Shown here: piece by piece, positions 24,629-37,288 of the stretch
Layout of the letters: the number at the start of each line of letters is the position of its first letter
Numbering within the stretch: position 1 is the stretch's first letter
DNA from: Adenanthera pavonina
Taxonomy: Eukaryota; Streptophyta; Magnoliopsida; Fabales; Fabaceae
Assembly: GCA_026686845.1 (NCBI GenBank)
Contig: JAIVEN010000007.1
Span: forward strand, 32,733,001 to 32,797,000
Direction of reading: 5' to 3'
DNA: 64,000 bases
Notes under the pieces: generated by a model
What the model saw: only the letters and a program-made list of their open reading frames with translations
Told to the model about the DNA's origin: nothing
Database searches by the model: none
Translations under genes and position numbers: made by a program

Positions 24629-27600
24629 TTTGGATGGGGCTTTTTAAAGGGGAGGGGATTTACTCCCCTCACCTTATTTAGATAGAAATTTGGAGGGAAT
24701 AAGAGGAGAAAAATTGGGTCCCCTTCTTTCCCCCTCGAACGGCCGAATTTTTCTCCTCTACAAATAGGGTTTTTTGGGAGGGGAGAAAGTATAATGCAAA
24801 TATCCTGACCAATTTGCCTTCACCCTTTTTCTAATATCACAACAATACCCACTACTTCCTTTCCAGATCGTGTACTCCTTCCATCTCCTAGATTGCACAC
24901 TCCCTCCATGTCCCATTTCACCATCTTCCATGCTTTCCCTTCGTCTTGCCATTATCGTCATCTGACTAGATTATATACTCCCTCTGTGTCCCAAATCATG
25001 TATGCCCTCCATTGTTCACCATTCTCTCACCTTTTTTTTGTTGGTTCTATTGATAAGTGTGATGAGGAGGAAGATGGAGAAATAAGGAAGGAGTAGTCCA
25101 TTAGTCTTCATGGTCGTCTTCCTTGCTTCCCTGTGGTCCGAATTCACCATCGTCTGACCTGTTTCACCGTCGTCTGTCAAACCTTAACCTTAGAAACTAT
25201 TTACTATTCATGTTTAGTGGTTTGGGTTTGAATTAGATGTATTTAGAAGCAAATTTGGGCCAATTCGAAAAATTTTAAAAATTACCAAAAGTCACTACTT
25301 ATTTGGTAACTATAATAATTTGGCTAAACTTTGAAAAATCATAACTAATTTTAGAAAAATTGTTTAAAGGTGGTTCAAATTATTAAATTCATCTCTTAAA
25401 ATACTCTATGAGGGAAAAATATTAATTTGGAATTTTATTAGGCAAATAGCTACAATAAATTTCATGAATTTACTTGCAATTTTACCCTAATTTTTCCAAA
25501 TTTCATCCCATAAAATTCCACGATATCATTCTCTCAATAGTAGTCATATAACACATGTAAAATTGATATAAAACAAACTTTATTCATTATCTAGGAGTCA
25601 CATGTAATTTACATAATTCTAACATAGATTGTCATTGAACTTTGATATTACATAAACATCCAAAATATCCTTCCTATTACTAAATATTTATTCATGAATC
25701 CTCCTCCTTGCCTTTCACATGATTTGGACCTAATCATGGTTAGATATTTGATAAGGTAAGATTTATGAAAATCGCAATAACATCATAATCACATTTTTAG
25801 CATAATATTTAAAAATAATTGCAAGAAACATGATTTCATTTTGGCATGGTAACATTTAGGATCAAAAGGCATCTTTTAGCATGTTCATCATGTTCTTCAT
25901 ATGTTTATGCTTATTCATGCAAAATTTATAGCATGTTCATCATTCTTTCATCATTTTGATCCAACAACATCATCATATTCTTAACATAAACATGTTTTCT
26001 AAATACCAATCATAGAAATATAAGATCTAAACAACCATTTAGAAATAAAATGCAAGAAAGAAAAAAGATGTTACCTTAAACTTGCAAACCTTCCTTTCCT
26101 CTTCTCCTCCTTCTCTTTATAACTCACTCTCTCACTAATATATGATGGATTTTCATTTTTGGCCTGAAGAATGGAGGGGAGGAAGAAGCTATTTATAGAA
26201 AACAAGAAGCAACTCCATCCATTAAATTAAATTTTGATCCAAGGGATAAAATTGCACTACATCACCTCTTTTCTACACCATACACCTAATTTCTTTACTT
26301 AATTGATATCTAATTAATTTTTTCCTCTCTTTTCATCAATTTGGATGCCATTTCATCTCCAAATAAAGTAAATATTGCATCATTATGCTTACATGAGCTT
26401 ACTTCATCCAAACTTCCAATTTTGACACCTAATCTTTGAAATAGTATTATACATGGTGGTTAATTCTTCTTCACTCCTTTTTCTTCTTATTTGCACGCCA
26501 TTTTGAGTTCAAATTCAGCCCAAGATGATGTCTTTACTTATTTTGGCTTATACCATTTAATTCTAGGCCCAATTTCAACATATATCGGGGTTTTGAGCTC
26601 CGATTATGTAAATTTTGTCTATTCATGCATAAATATATTTAAAATATGAATTTCAAACTCATTATAACCTTAATTAATCATTTATAAGCTCATATAATTC
26701 ATTTTAGAAGATATTTTACCTTTTTGGGCTCTAACCGAAAATACCAATAAAATTAGTGCTGGTTAGTTTTTCCTGTAACCTCTCTGCATAGATAATTATT
26801 ATAAATCTTCTAAAATTATTTTGGACTATTCTTGATTGTTTCATAGTCTACTGGGTCACCTATTATTTAATCAGTTTGGGAATCGGGTGAATTGGCCTTA
26901 TTGGGCTCTTTATCATTTCTTAACATCATTTGAGCTATTCTTGTCAATAATACTTTTGGCCCTTCAAAAATCATCCCTGACCTATTAGGTTTTCTACATC
27001 TTTATTGGGTCTCCATGAATAGTACTCTTAGCCCATTAAGAAATCGGTGCAGTCTTACTGGACTCGGACTCTAATTTTGGCTCAATATCCATTAGATCGA
27101 TTCTATGGCTATTTAAACTTATAGAAAAATCTAGTATCTCTTTTTATGTCATAATATATATGAGTTTCTTGATCCAAACTTACTTTACAATTCTTGTTAA
27201 TTTACAGATTATCGAACTTCGGATCAATTTTCTGCCTAATATATCTATTTTTTGGTTTTGTTTATTAGAGTATAATTTCTTACGATAATTTTCCTGAATC
27301 ATCTCTTATAATCAGTCTTAGTAAATACTGGATAGATAATTTGTTTGAGGAAATGACATCTATGTCCCCTTTTTTGTCTTTTTACTAATAATTAATATTT
27401 TCAATTATGCCATCCAACTTTCTTTGTAATTTGGTCCCTGATCATCATTTGCAATTTAGTCCCTGGTTTGATCTGCATAAGATATTTAAGCTCTTTTAAT
27501 TTTAATTATGCAGTAATTCTCTAAATCAGAATTTAAACAAAATCATAAAAATTTAGATATTACATCGTCCATTTTGGCTTGCTGCTTCCCGTGGAATAAA

Positions 27601-27806
27601 ATGGAAGGATAAAATTGTAAATTTGATATTAACTCCACTCCATTCCCCTCCTAAACCAAATAAGGTATCATCAAAATTCCTCCAATCACTTTCCCCCTAA
27701 TAACTTCAAACAAGAGAATATTAAAATTCCCTTAATCCGCTCACATCCAATCCCTTTCATTAAAATTCTTCCCCTTCCTTCCTCTTTCTTAGACCAAAAA
27801 ACCCTT
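24629..27806. mobile_element. TIR element (hAT/MITE-like), interrupted by an LTR
   Basis: The left end reads 'agggtttgtttggatgg'. The right end, inverted, reads 'aagggttttttggtcta'. Both borders are followed inward by G-rich or C-rich 'ggggaggggattta' type sequence, giving a long imperfect inverted repeat. Without the solo LTR (25175-27564) the element would be about 0.8 kb. I see no transposase and no clear target-site duplication, so superfamily assignment is tentative. Confidence 0.5.
25175..27564 (-). mobile_element. Solo LTR (family 2) with perfect TSD
   Basis: This 2,390-bp unit starts TGTCAAACC, ends GATATTACA and is flanked by a perfect 5-bp duplication TCGTC (25170-25174 and 27565-27569). 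Read on the minus strand it begins TGTAATATCTAAATTTTTATG, matching the start of the LTR at 58810. It also carries a purine-rich block followed by GGTAACATC near 26067-26075. No gag or pol is present, so it is a solo LTR. Confidence 0.85.
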
Positions 27807-27828
27807 AGCCTTTGGCTTTGTCTTCCTC

Positions 27829-28110
27829 TCTTATTATTATTATTATTATTATTGCTTTTTCAAATTTTCTTTTTTGTTTTAAAGGAATAATTTGAGAAGG
27901 AAATTTCCAAAATCTAAATAGACTTTTTCTTAAAAAAAAATCTAAACCAATTTAAAAAGGAGATTGAATCAATTAAAAAACCCAAAGACATTTTTTATAA
28001 TTTTTGAATCTTTATTTTTAAATTTGAAAGGAGAATGTTAAATTGAAAAGCCAAAGAGATTCTTCTTCTTCTACTTCTTTTCTTCTTCTTCTTCTTCATC
28101 TTTTTTTTTT
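27829..28110. repeat. TTA and CTT microsatellites
   Basis: A pure (TTA)n tract of about eight units lies near 27829-27853, and CTT/TTC-rich repeats lie at 28060-28100. The intervening 200 bp are AT-rich with no gene. Confidence 0.8.
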
Positions 28111-29236
28111 ATTTAAAGATCCCGGAAGAAAGGAAATGGATTTGGAGAGTTATTTTTTATATCTGTACTTAATTTTTGAAAATTTGCATTCAAATTGAAA
28201 TTAAAAAAAATTTGCATCAATTTTCAATTCTTTTAATTTTTCCTAATTTATATAAAATGTTCGGACAAAATACAATGTTTATAAAAGGTTTTTTCTTAAA
28301 AAATGTTTATATTTTTGAAAGATTTATTCTGAAAAAATCCTTTTCATTAATAACTAATTTTTAATTCTTTTTTCCTTTAATAAAATTGGATGCCTGACTT
28401 AATTGATACATCTGCGGAAACTTATATATCATCCCCATGGTGATGCAATTAATTTAAATACCAGCGATAGCTCAAAAACCTCACATGGCGTGTTTTGATC
28501 ATTATGGAGCATGATAAATGGATGAATGCATGCATACATACATATATCGTCACGCCAAAATTAGACCAAATAAATAGGTGGCATTTCATTATATTAATAT
28601 GAAAACGATTTAAACCACTACAATTATCAAAATAAAATACGTGTAAACATGAGTTTGATTTGCCGTACATTTGTTGAGAAGTGACTTATAAGGGCTGTTG
28701 AATTAATTCTGGGAGCTGTGACTCTTGTATGTATTGGTTCACCATTGGTTCACCTCTGCGGCTTCACTCTCTTTTCTAGGTTAGATTATTAGTGGTGTAC
28801 TCTCAGTTGAACTCAGTAAAGGGTATATCAATTCATGTTATCTTCTGGTGGTGTTTTGCGTTCTTGCTTGGTGTTGTGAGATTTTGGGCTAATTAATTGT
28901 GTTGTGCATGTTGTTTAACAATATTAGATATAAAAAATAAAAAATGAAATCACAAAAACTAAGAAAAATAAAAAATTTGTTTGAAATATAAAATAGTTTT
29001 AAAAAATATTCACATTAATTTTTATATTATACAATTAATTCAAATAAATTATACTACTAGTTTTTGAAAAAATATCATCTTAATTAGATATATTGTTAAA
29101 AAATTATTAAATATATTAGACAAATACATGTGTCATTTATATTTTAAAACAAAAAATCTCTCTCAACTATTCTTTATATTAAGGAACGGTGGTAGCAGCT
29201 TTTTATTGGATTTTTTATTAAACCACTCGATATCTA

Positions 29237-29511
29237 ATACTTTCTCTAATTCATAAAAACTGTCATTTTACAATTTTTCACATATATACAAAAATCATTA
29301 AATGATCTAGAATAATGTAAAATTTAATAATATTTTATTAAAATTGTCTTAATTTGAAAACTTTTTTAAATGATCTATTTGATATTAATAGAGAAAAAAT
29401 AGTAACATAATAATTAATATTGTATTAAAATTCTAAAATAATAAATATTATGAAAAAATTTAAAAGCCCAAAGTGACAATTTTTGCAAATTGGCAGAAGA
29501 ACAATTTTACA
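29237..29511. mobile_element. MITE, Stowaway-like TIRs
   Basis: The left end 'actttctctaattcataaa' and the inverted right end 'gttcttctgccaatttgc' lead into 'aaactgtcatttt' and 'aaattgtcacttt', a typical plant MITE of the 'CTCCCTCCGTCCC' kind. A homologous MITE sits at 32815-33095 in the second duplication unit, so it was inserted before that duplication. Confidence 0.6.
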
Positions 29512-29904
29512 TTACATGGTATTAGAGATTTAATGCTGTAAGTAGAGGATATTTTAGCAACTTTCATTTATTATTCTTTTTTTCATTTAAGGATCTTTAG
29601 GGCTTGATTGTTGTTTTGAAATATTTTGGGATTGTCTTATAATTAATCACTATTTTGGTCGTTATTTATAATTCCCCCCCTGCTTTTTCCGTTAAGTTGA
29701 CTTAAGACTTACTAGAGAACTTTAGGGGAGATAAATAAATATCAAAACCCATTTTAAAAATACAAATTTATGCAACGGATAATTCACATACCTTGTCATT
29801 GAAAAGTAGTCTCTCCAATTAATTTTCCATAGTATCTTTTCAACGATACAAACGTGTGCTTTTACTTTTCGAGTTGATAGCCACATCTTCCACGATATAA
29901 ATGA

Positions 29905-29943
29905 AGAGAGAGAGAGAGAGAGAGAGAGTGTGTGTGTGTGTGT
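29905..29943. repeat. GA/GT compound microsatellite
   Basis: A run of GA units passes directly into GT units. The matching tract in the next tandem copy is at 31373-31415, with different unit numbers and one interruption. A GA-only version lies at 33872-33901 in the second duplication unit. Confidence 0.95.
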
Positions 29944-29990
29944 GGGGTCCTCCTGGACTTTTAAAATGACTTAACTTGCAACAAATGGCT

Positions 29991-30386
29991 CAGGGTCCGT
30001 TTGATTCTCCATTATGTAAAATTAAGTTAAGATAAATAAAATTTGTAAAAATAAAATTTAGATAAAGTAAGTTTGTTAGAAGTTGTTATGTTTGGATATT
30101 TTTTTTATAAAAGTAAGTTTAATAAAAAATCTGTTTGGATGATATGGGTTAAAAGTACTTTTAGATGTATAATATATAATAAATTTGTTTCTCCTTTTTC
30201 AAAACCCACGTTTTGTTAAAGAAAAAGTAACTTCTCCCCTCATTTTTTAAAATCACAGTTTAACCCATTTTTTATTTTTCAAAAAGTCAGTTTATGTTTC
30301 ATCTGTGTTTGGCCAAACACATCTTTTAGAAAGCCATGGTTAAAAACCATGGTTTTGTTTTGAAAAAATGAGAACCAAACACACAC
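29991..30386. mobile_element. hAT-like MITE, absent from the sister tandem copy
   Basis: The left end reads CAGGGTCCGTTTGATTCTC, and the inverted right end reads GTGTGTGTTTGGTTCTC. The second tandem copy has 'caacaaataacttaattttt' at the corresponding site with nothing inserted, which dates this insertion after the duplication. A CAGGG start is typical of hAT-derived MITEs. An 8-bp duplication is not obvious. Confidence 0.7.
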
Positions 30387-32322
30387 TTAATTTTTGAGGA
30401 AATGATATTTAGAGACTACTGAACATCGTGAATTTACTACTGTTTTATTCTGTATTTACTACTAAAAAAATAGCAAGATCCCTTACTGTATTTAATTCAA
30501 ACTTTTAGTTCCCAACTGTCATTTTCCCTTAATTTTTTGTTGATTGCATCCATTTTATTTGTTCCGCGTTTTTCTAAGCACGACAAGTCGAGATTTTTTT
30601 TCATCATTATAGAGTAGATCGGTAAACTTTCAAATTGTTATGAGATTGCTCATTGATTATATATATATATATATATATATGATTCTTATAATCGAAATAA
30701 CATGAAATACTAGAATAATATCGTTAAAGAAGGAGTAACCAACGGAAGTTAAACTTCAATGATTTGGGTTAATTAGTCTATGCATTTTTTCGTTTTGGGT
30801 TGTTTTTCAAGTAATGACTATGTAAAAATTAACTACTATATATATATATATATTGTATTGAGTTAGGACTGAGTTTTAATTAATATTGTATTAAAATTCT
30901 AAAATAATAAATATTATGAAAAAATTTAAAAGCCCAAAGTGACAATTTTTGCAAATTGGCAGAAGAACAATTTTACATTACATGGCATTAGAGATTTAAT
31001 GCTGTAAGTAGAGGATATTTTAGCAACTTTCATTTATTATTCTTTTTTTCATTTAAGGATCTTTAGGGCTTGATTGTTGTTTTGAAATATTTTGGGATTG
31101 TCTTATAATTAATCACTATTTTGGTCGTTATTTATAATTCCCCCCCTGCTTTTTCCGTTAAGTTGACTTAAGACTTACTAGAGAACTCTAGGGGAGACAA
31201 ATAAATATCAAAACCCATTTTAAAAATACAAATTTATGCAACGGATAATTCACATACCTTGTCATTGAAAAGTAGTCTCTCCAATTAATTTTCCATAGTA
31301 TCTTTTCAACGATACAAACGTGTGCTTTTACTTTTCGAGTAGATAGCCACATCTTCCACGATATAAATGAAGAGAGAGAGAGAGAGAGAGAGAGAGAGTG
31401 TGTGTGTTTGTGTGTGGGGTCCTCCTGGACTTTTAAAATGACTTAACTTGCAACAAATAACTTAATTTTTGAGAAAATGACGCTAGGACCAAAAATTTAA
31501 ATTAAATATAATAAAATTTTTTATTAATTTTATTATTATTAAACATCATAAATTTATTAATATTTTATTCTATATTTATTATTAAAAAAATAATAAAATT
31601 TTTTACTATATTTAATTTAAATTTTTAGTCTTCAACGGTCATTTTCTCTTAATTTTTTGTTGATTACATCCATTTTATTTGTTCCGTATTTTTCACGAAA
31701 AGTCGAGATTTTTTTTCATCATTATAGAGTAGATTGGTAAACTTTCAACGAAGATTGAAAATTGTTATGAGATTGCTCATTGGTTATATATATATATATA
31801 TATATATGATTCTTATAATCGAAATAACATGAAATACTAGAATAATATCGTTAAAAAAGGAGTAACCAACGGAAGTTAAACTTCAATGATTTGGGTTAAT
31901 TAGTCTATGCATTTTTTCGTTTTGGGTTGTTTTTCAAGTAATGACTATGTAAAAATTAACTACTATATATATTGTATTGAGTTAGGACTGAGTTTTAATT
32001 AAAATTATATAACCCAGTCTAACCCCACCAATGTTAATTGTACACCCGACCTATGAAACAAACTTTTTATACAATAGAGACATTTAATGCAACGTTGCTC
32101 AAACAGACAATTTTTTTTTAAAAAAAACTAGAATACATATAGCGAGGCACATTCTATCATTACAGTAGGCAGTAGCGAAAAGGATAATTAAGGGAAGAAT
32201 GAGCCTTGCTTATTTCTACAATCATCAATATTTTTAAGCGTGTGTGTGTTGATTCACTATTCTGATATTTATGAAACCATCCCTTATTATTCTCTGTCGA
32301 GTATTATAGTAAAGCTAATTAA

Positions 32323-32524
32323 TTAAGGCCGATAGACCGTAGGAACTAAGCAAAGACCATTTTTCCTTGTCACACTGACGCCAAAGGTTTCATCCATATC
32401 CAATTCCTCAGGCTTCATCCCATTTGGTAGCTTCCAATCAAAATGGAAAAGCAATTTGGCAATAACCTCACCAATAACTGCATAACCAAACGAGATCCCA
32501 GGGCATAGCCTCCTTCCCGAACCA
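32323..32524 (-). pseudogene. Truncated cytochrome P450 3' stub (CYP71-like)
   Basis: The minus strand carries about 66 open codons ending at TAA. They run from the heme-binding loop (FGSGRRLCPG with its cysteine ligand) to the C-terminal TVYRP. The sequence follows the intact P450 at 34590-36199 with few changes, for example VIGEV for VIDAV, ETFGVS for ETFSVS and KNGLC for KNDLC. Upstream coding sequence is missing: at 32524 the homology stops and duplicated flank ('aaatttaaagatcc') begins. It cannot encode an enzyme because it lacks the membrane anchor, the I-helix and the ExxR motif. The break coincides with the tandem-duplication junction. Confidence 0.9.
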
Positions 32525-33868
32525 AATTTAAAGATCCTGGAAGAAAGGGAATGGATTTGGAGCTGTTAATTTTGGTAGCTGCGACTGTTGTGTGTATTGG
32601 TTCACCTCTGGGGCTTCACTCTCTTTTCTAGGTTAGAGTATTAGTGGTGTACTCTCAGTTGACATAACTCAGTAAAAGGTGTATCGATTCATGTTATCTG
32701 GTGTTTTGCATTCTTGCTTGGTGATGTGAGATTTTGGGTTAATTAATTGTGTTGGGCATGTTGTTCAACAATATTGACAACTTTTTATTGGTTTTTTGTT
32801 AGACCACTCAGTATCTAATACTCTCTCTAATTCATACAAATTGTCGTTTTAATAAGGTTTTTCACACATATTAAGAGAATTATTAAATAATTTAAAATAT
32901 TATAAAATTTAATAATATTTTATTGAAATTGCCTTAATTTAAAGGCTTTTTTAATTGATCTATATTTGATATTAATAGAGGATAAACTAATAAAATAAGT
33001 AATTAATATTTTATTAAAATTTTAAAATGATAAATATTATAAAATATTTCAAAAGCCTCAAAGTGATAATTTTTACAAATTGGAGGAAGAACAATTTTAC
33101 ATTACAAGGCATCTCAGTTTTAGTGGTGTAAGTGGAGGATATTTTAGTAACTTTTATTTATTATTTTTTCCTCCATTTAGGACCTTTAGGGCTTGATTGT
33201 TGTTTTGAAATATTTTGGGATTTTTTATAATTAATTAGTATTTTGGTCCTTATTTATAATTTCCCCCTGCTTTTTCCGTTTAGTTGACTTAGGATTTAGG
33301 AGAGAACTTTTGACTAGGTAAATAAATATCGAAACCCATTTTAAAAATGCAAATTTATTCATCGGATAATTCACATAAGATGTCATTGAAAAGGAGTCTC
33401 TCCAATTAATTTTCATTAGTATCTTTTCAACGATAGAAACATGTACTTTTACTTTTCAAAAAGATAGTCACATTTTCCACGATATATATGTTGAAAATAG
33501 CAAGGAGGAAACGTGACTTCTCGGATAAAAGTTGAATAAAGGACAAATGATTTAATGAAGATAGAAAACTAAAGTGCTTTGAGGAAAATAGAATGAATAT
33601 TTTATTTATCGTATCACTATTATATAGATTCACATGATAGATACGTTGCACAATTTTTTAACCCACAATTATGCGATTCACTGACATTATTTTACTGAAG
33701 AATAGAAACAACTCAACACTGACATTATTTTACTGAAAAACCGAAACAACTTAACAATATAAAGATATCAATGGAAAATTCGGTAACAATAATTAACAAA
33801 TAAAAACACGAGACAAACTTGGTCAATAAAATGTTTTATTCATGTTAAGATTGCAAGCTTCAACAATA

Positions 33869-33904
<36 letters not shown>

Positions 33905-34796
33905 GTGCGTGGGGTCCTCTTGGACTTTTAAAATGACTTAACTTCCAAGAAATGATTTAATTTTTTATTGATTGCGATGTACTTGTATCCATTTTATTTG
34001 TTCCGCGTTTTTCTAAGCATGAAAAGTCAAGAGGTTTTTTTTTTCATCATTATAGAGTGGATCGGTAAACTTTCAACGAAATGATTCAAAATTGTTATGA
34101 GATTGCTCATTGATTATATATACATATGATCCTTATAATCGAAATAACATGAAATACTAGAAAAAAAATCTATGCCTCTTTTCATTTTGGGTTGTTTTTT
34201 ACGTAATGACTATGTGAAAATTAACTACTATATATATATATATTGCATTGAGTTAGGACTGAATTTTAATTGAAATTATATAACCCAGACTAACCCCAAC
34301 AATGTTAATTGTACACCCGACTAATGAAACAAACTTTTTATACAATAGAGACATTTAATGCAACGTTACTCAGCAAACAGATAAATTTTTTAAGGTAGAA
34401 TACATAGCGAGGCAAATTCTATCATTACAGTAGGCAGTAGCGAAAAGGATAATTAAGGAAAGAACGAGCCTTTCTTATTACTACAATCATCAATATATGT
34501 ATGCAAGTGTGTGTGTTGATTCACAATTCTGATATTTATGAAACTATCCCTTATTATTCTCTGTCGAGTATTATAGTAAAGCTAATTAATTAAGGCCGAT
34601 AGACCGTAGGAACTAAGCAAAGATCATTTTTCCTTGTCACACTGACGCTAAAGGTTTCATCCATATCCAATTCCTCAGGCTTCATCCCATTTGGTAGCTT
34701 CCAATCAAAATGGAAAAGCAATTTGGCAATAACCGCATCAATAACTGCATAACCGAACGAGATACCAGGGCATAGCCTCCTTCCTGAACCAAATGG
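32525..34796. repeat. Downstream unit of the P450-flank duplication
   Basis: This unit holds the 3' flank and the last 200 bases of the intact P450, matching 28117-32524. It includes a MITE copy at about 32815-33095 and a GA microsatellite at 33872-33901. Divergence from the upstream unit is clearly larger than that between the two inner tandem copies, and includes short indels. No separate gene lies in 32525-34589. Confidence 0.8.
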
Positions 34797-36199
34797 GATA
34801 TACTCTAATTCTGTGCCCTTGAAATTGTACTCGGTTGAGGCATTCAGGAATCTTTGGGGTTTGAACTTGTCGGGTTCATTCCAATACTTTGGATCTCTTG
34901 CAAGTGCCCAAGCATTAATAATGACCCTAGTTTTTGGAGGTATCTCATAACCATTGATCTCACAGCTCTCGCTATTTTCTCTTGGAACTAGCAACGGAAG
35001 AGGAGAATGAAGCCTCAAGGTTTCTTTGATCACTGCATCTATATATTTCAATTGATTCAATTCTGATTCATCCACATATCCCTTGCTTCCATAGACCCTT
35101 CTTACCTCTGCTTGAGCCTCCTTCATTGTCTCCGGGTTTTTAAGCAGTTCAGACATTGCCCACTCCAAAATTGTCGTTGTTGTTTCAGTTCCACCAAAAA
35201 ACAGGTCCTGAAAATGGATTTCTGGATGAGTGAAACTCGAATATTCATAAAACACTTAGGAAATTATATTCTTTTTACATATGAAGTATTTAAAGAGAGA
35301 ATAGAACTGACAAAAATTATAGCTTTGATGCCGTCGTGAGACAAGCTGATTTCCATGTCATTCTCCTTTTGGATCTTGAGAAGAACATCAACTAGATCAT
35401 CAACATCGCTAGCATCTTGGTTTCTTTTCTTCTTTTCTTCGTGATCTATAATGATGTCCTGTAATATCCTATCAGCCTCTTTATGCAACTTCTCACACTT
35501 AGCTTTCATCCCTGTAATAACGGGAACGATTTTGAGGGAAGGGAAAAGATCAGCGATTTTGAATCCAGTCCCCAACTCCATTGCACGCTGCATGATGGAC
35601 AAAACGGCTTCTATGTTCTGGGACTTGCTACCAATGATAGCACGAGCAGTAATGGAATTTGAGAGTGGGAAAAGCATTTTATGGAGATTGATAACAGAAC
35701 CTTCGTGTTCAGTTATGTACTTCATAAGCGATGAAATCTCCTCTTCCCTTATAGCTCTGAATGTTCGGACCCTCTTTACAGACAAAAGCTCCAAAGTGCA
35801 AATCTTTCTGAGTTGCCTCCAGTAGTGTCCGTATGGGGAAAAGGCAATATTAACGTTATTGTAGCCAATGAGTTGGATAGTTATAAGGTTGGGTCGATTA
35901 GCGAAGATTTGGGCATGTGTTTTCATAACCTCTTTGGCTATTTCTGGGGAAGTCACTATGACATGGGACGACCCTCCTAGTTGAAGATGCATCAAGGGTC
36001 CATACTTGTTTGCAAGGTCTCTTAGGATGTGATGAGGCAGTGGCCCTACAAGTTGGTGTAAGTTGCCTATGATAGGAAACTTCCATGGCCCTGGGGGTAA
36101 GGATTTGCGGGATTTCCTGAAATTTGATGGCTTCAGTTTCATCAGAAGGAGCAAGCAGAAGAAGGTGAAGAGGATGGAATATGGAATCTGAATCTCCAT
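34590..36199 (-). CDS. Cytochrome P450 monooxygenase, CYP71 family (CYP71D-like)
   Basis: Two exons, 35312-36199 and 34590-35207 (minus strand), are separated by a 104-bp phase-0 intron starting GTCAGT and ending TTTTCAG. Together they encode 501 residues, the usual length. A hydrophobic N-terminal anchor (about residues 5-21) implies the endoplasmic reticulum. It is followed by the hinge PPGP (35-38), the I-helix oxygen-binding motif GGTETT (301-306), ExxR as ETLR (358-361), PQRF in place of the usual PERF (413-416), and the heme loop FGSGRRLCPG with Cys442. The conserved single intron just before the I-helix motif is typical of CYP71-clan genes. Family knowledge suggests NADPH-dependent hydroxylation of a specialised metabolite, often a terpenoid for CYP71D, but the substrate cannot be read from the sequence. 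No frameshift or internal stop is seen. A 3' stub and a detached promoter copy lie nearby. Confidence 0.93.
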
Positions 36200-36254
36200 A
36201 ATGGCAAAGGAAATTAATGGTGACGTGTGGGTTTTGGTTACTTGGATGCAAGTG

Positions 36255-36272
36255 CTGTTTTTATAATAAACG
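36255..36272 (-). promoter_or_regulatory. Putative TATA box of the P450
   Basis: On the minus strand, TTTATTATAAAAAC lies about 60 bases before the ATG at 36199, a plausible TATA box with a short leader. The matching element in the detached promoter copy reads TTTAGTATAAAGG (near 37643-37655). Confidence 0.5.
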
Positions 36273-37288
36273 CAATCATTTGATTTTTCTTCTCCTTTTT
36301 TTTTTTTTTTGGGTAAAACACTTTATCTTTCTCTTTTAATAGCATTAGATTATTATATACTAACGCTAATGTCGAATACTTTTCAGTTTTTTTTTTAAAC
36401 TACTTTTTAACAAAGCCAAAACTAATTAGTATGATATTCGGCTAAAAAATCACTATCAAATCTGATAAAAATAAAGAGGGTTTGGTCCACATGTATCGCT
36501 ATCAAATGGGTTGGGTCGTTAAGAAAATTAGACGTATGCAACAAAGACTTTGAGCAATTCCAATTTTAGCTGTTAATATCTCATGTGAATAAATGTTTGA
36601 ATTTTCAACAGCAATTACATCTTATTCAATTCCTTTTTCTATTAAAATATTCTTCTATTTTGACTTAAGATACGACATTATAATATTCTACTCCGAGCAG
36701 CAAAAATCATTGCGAAAAACGTACCCTATAAGAGAGACGATAGCCTTACACATGCTAATATATTTCTATCTATAATATATATATATTCATAATTTTGAAT
36801 ATTTTTTCATCTTTTCTCTTTATCGGAAATTACTTAAATAGCCAGCAACGCTACAATAATGAATTCCTTGATATTCATTTGTCTCTTCATAGAATGAAAA
36901 TGTATAATCTGAATGGTGGCAATTAATTATTCCGAGCCAGTGCTTGCCATACATCTCGAGCCACTTTACAATCCATTTATATATAGTCATGCAGAATTTG
37001 CTTATTATTATCGCATTTTATTTATCATTTTAGATTATTATTTTAATATTTTTATTTATTTATTATTTTACATTAGCAACAAAAAATTAATTATTATTTT
37101 TCATTATTTTATCTTTATTAAAAACAATGATAGGTGGAATACAAGTTATCTTTTAACATTTAATTCAAGAATATTTTATTTTAGTAAAATACCATAAAAT
37201 TTTACTATAAGTTATTTAATAGTTTTATTGATTTGTGTGAAAAGTTTTAAAATGGTATATAAAATGGAACAAAAGAAGAAATAATTAG
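36273..37288. other. P450 upstream region and AT-rich spacer, no gene
   Basis: About the first 150 bp correspond to the duplicated promoter block. The rest is AT-rich sequence with short open frames in no recognised family. Confidence 0.5.

Larger units (their letters stand above)
29412..31997. repeat. Tandem duplication inside the upstream unit
   Basis: Unit one (29412-30877) and unit two (30878-31997) are nearly identical over about 1.1 kb. Shared landmarks are 'aattaatattgtattaaaat', 'ttccccccctgctttttccg', the GA/GT microsatellite, an AT microsatellite and 'cggaagttaaacttcaatg'. The junction 'gagttttaattaatattg' joins the unit end to a point inside the MITE, with AATTAA as microhomology. 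The few differences are mostly in microsatellite length, plus one 400-bp insertion, so this event is younger than the P450 duplication. Confidence 0.9.
28117..32524. repeat. Upstream unit of the P450-flank tandem duplication
   Basis: The unit starts 'aaagatcccggaagaaagg' and ends in the P450 stub at 32524. It parallels 32525-34796: both contain 'ggttcacctctg', 'ggcttcactctcttttctag', a MITE, a GA microsatellite, 'ggggtcctc', and the 3' part of a P450. It is longer because of a further internal tandem duplication (29412-31997), a hAT-like MITE (29991-30386) and about 0.5 kb at roughly 28158-28690 that is absent from the other unit. Confidence 0.8.

Noticed and set aside
35451..35825. Plus-strand 124-codon open frame
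   Set aside because: It is antisense to exon 1 of the P450 and has no independent support.
35898..36251. Minus-strand 117-codon frame overlapping the P450 start
   Set aside because: It is an out-of-frame shadow of P450 exon 1; the P450 frame carries the recognised motifs.
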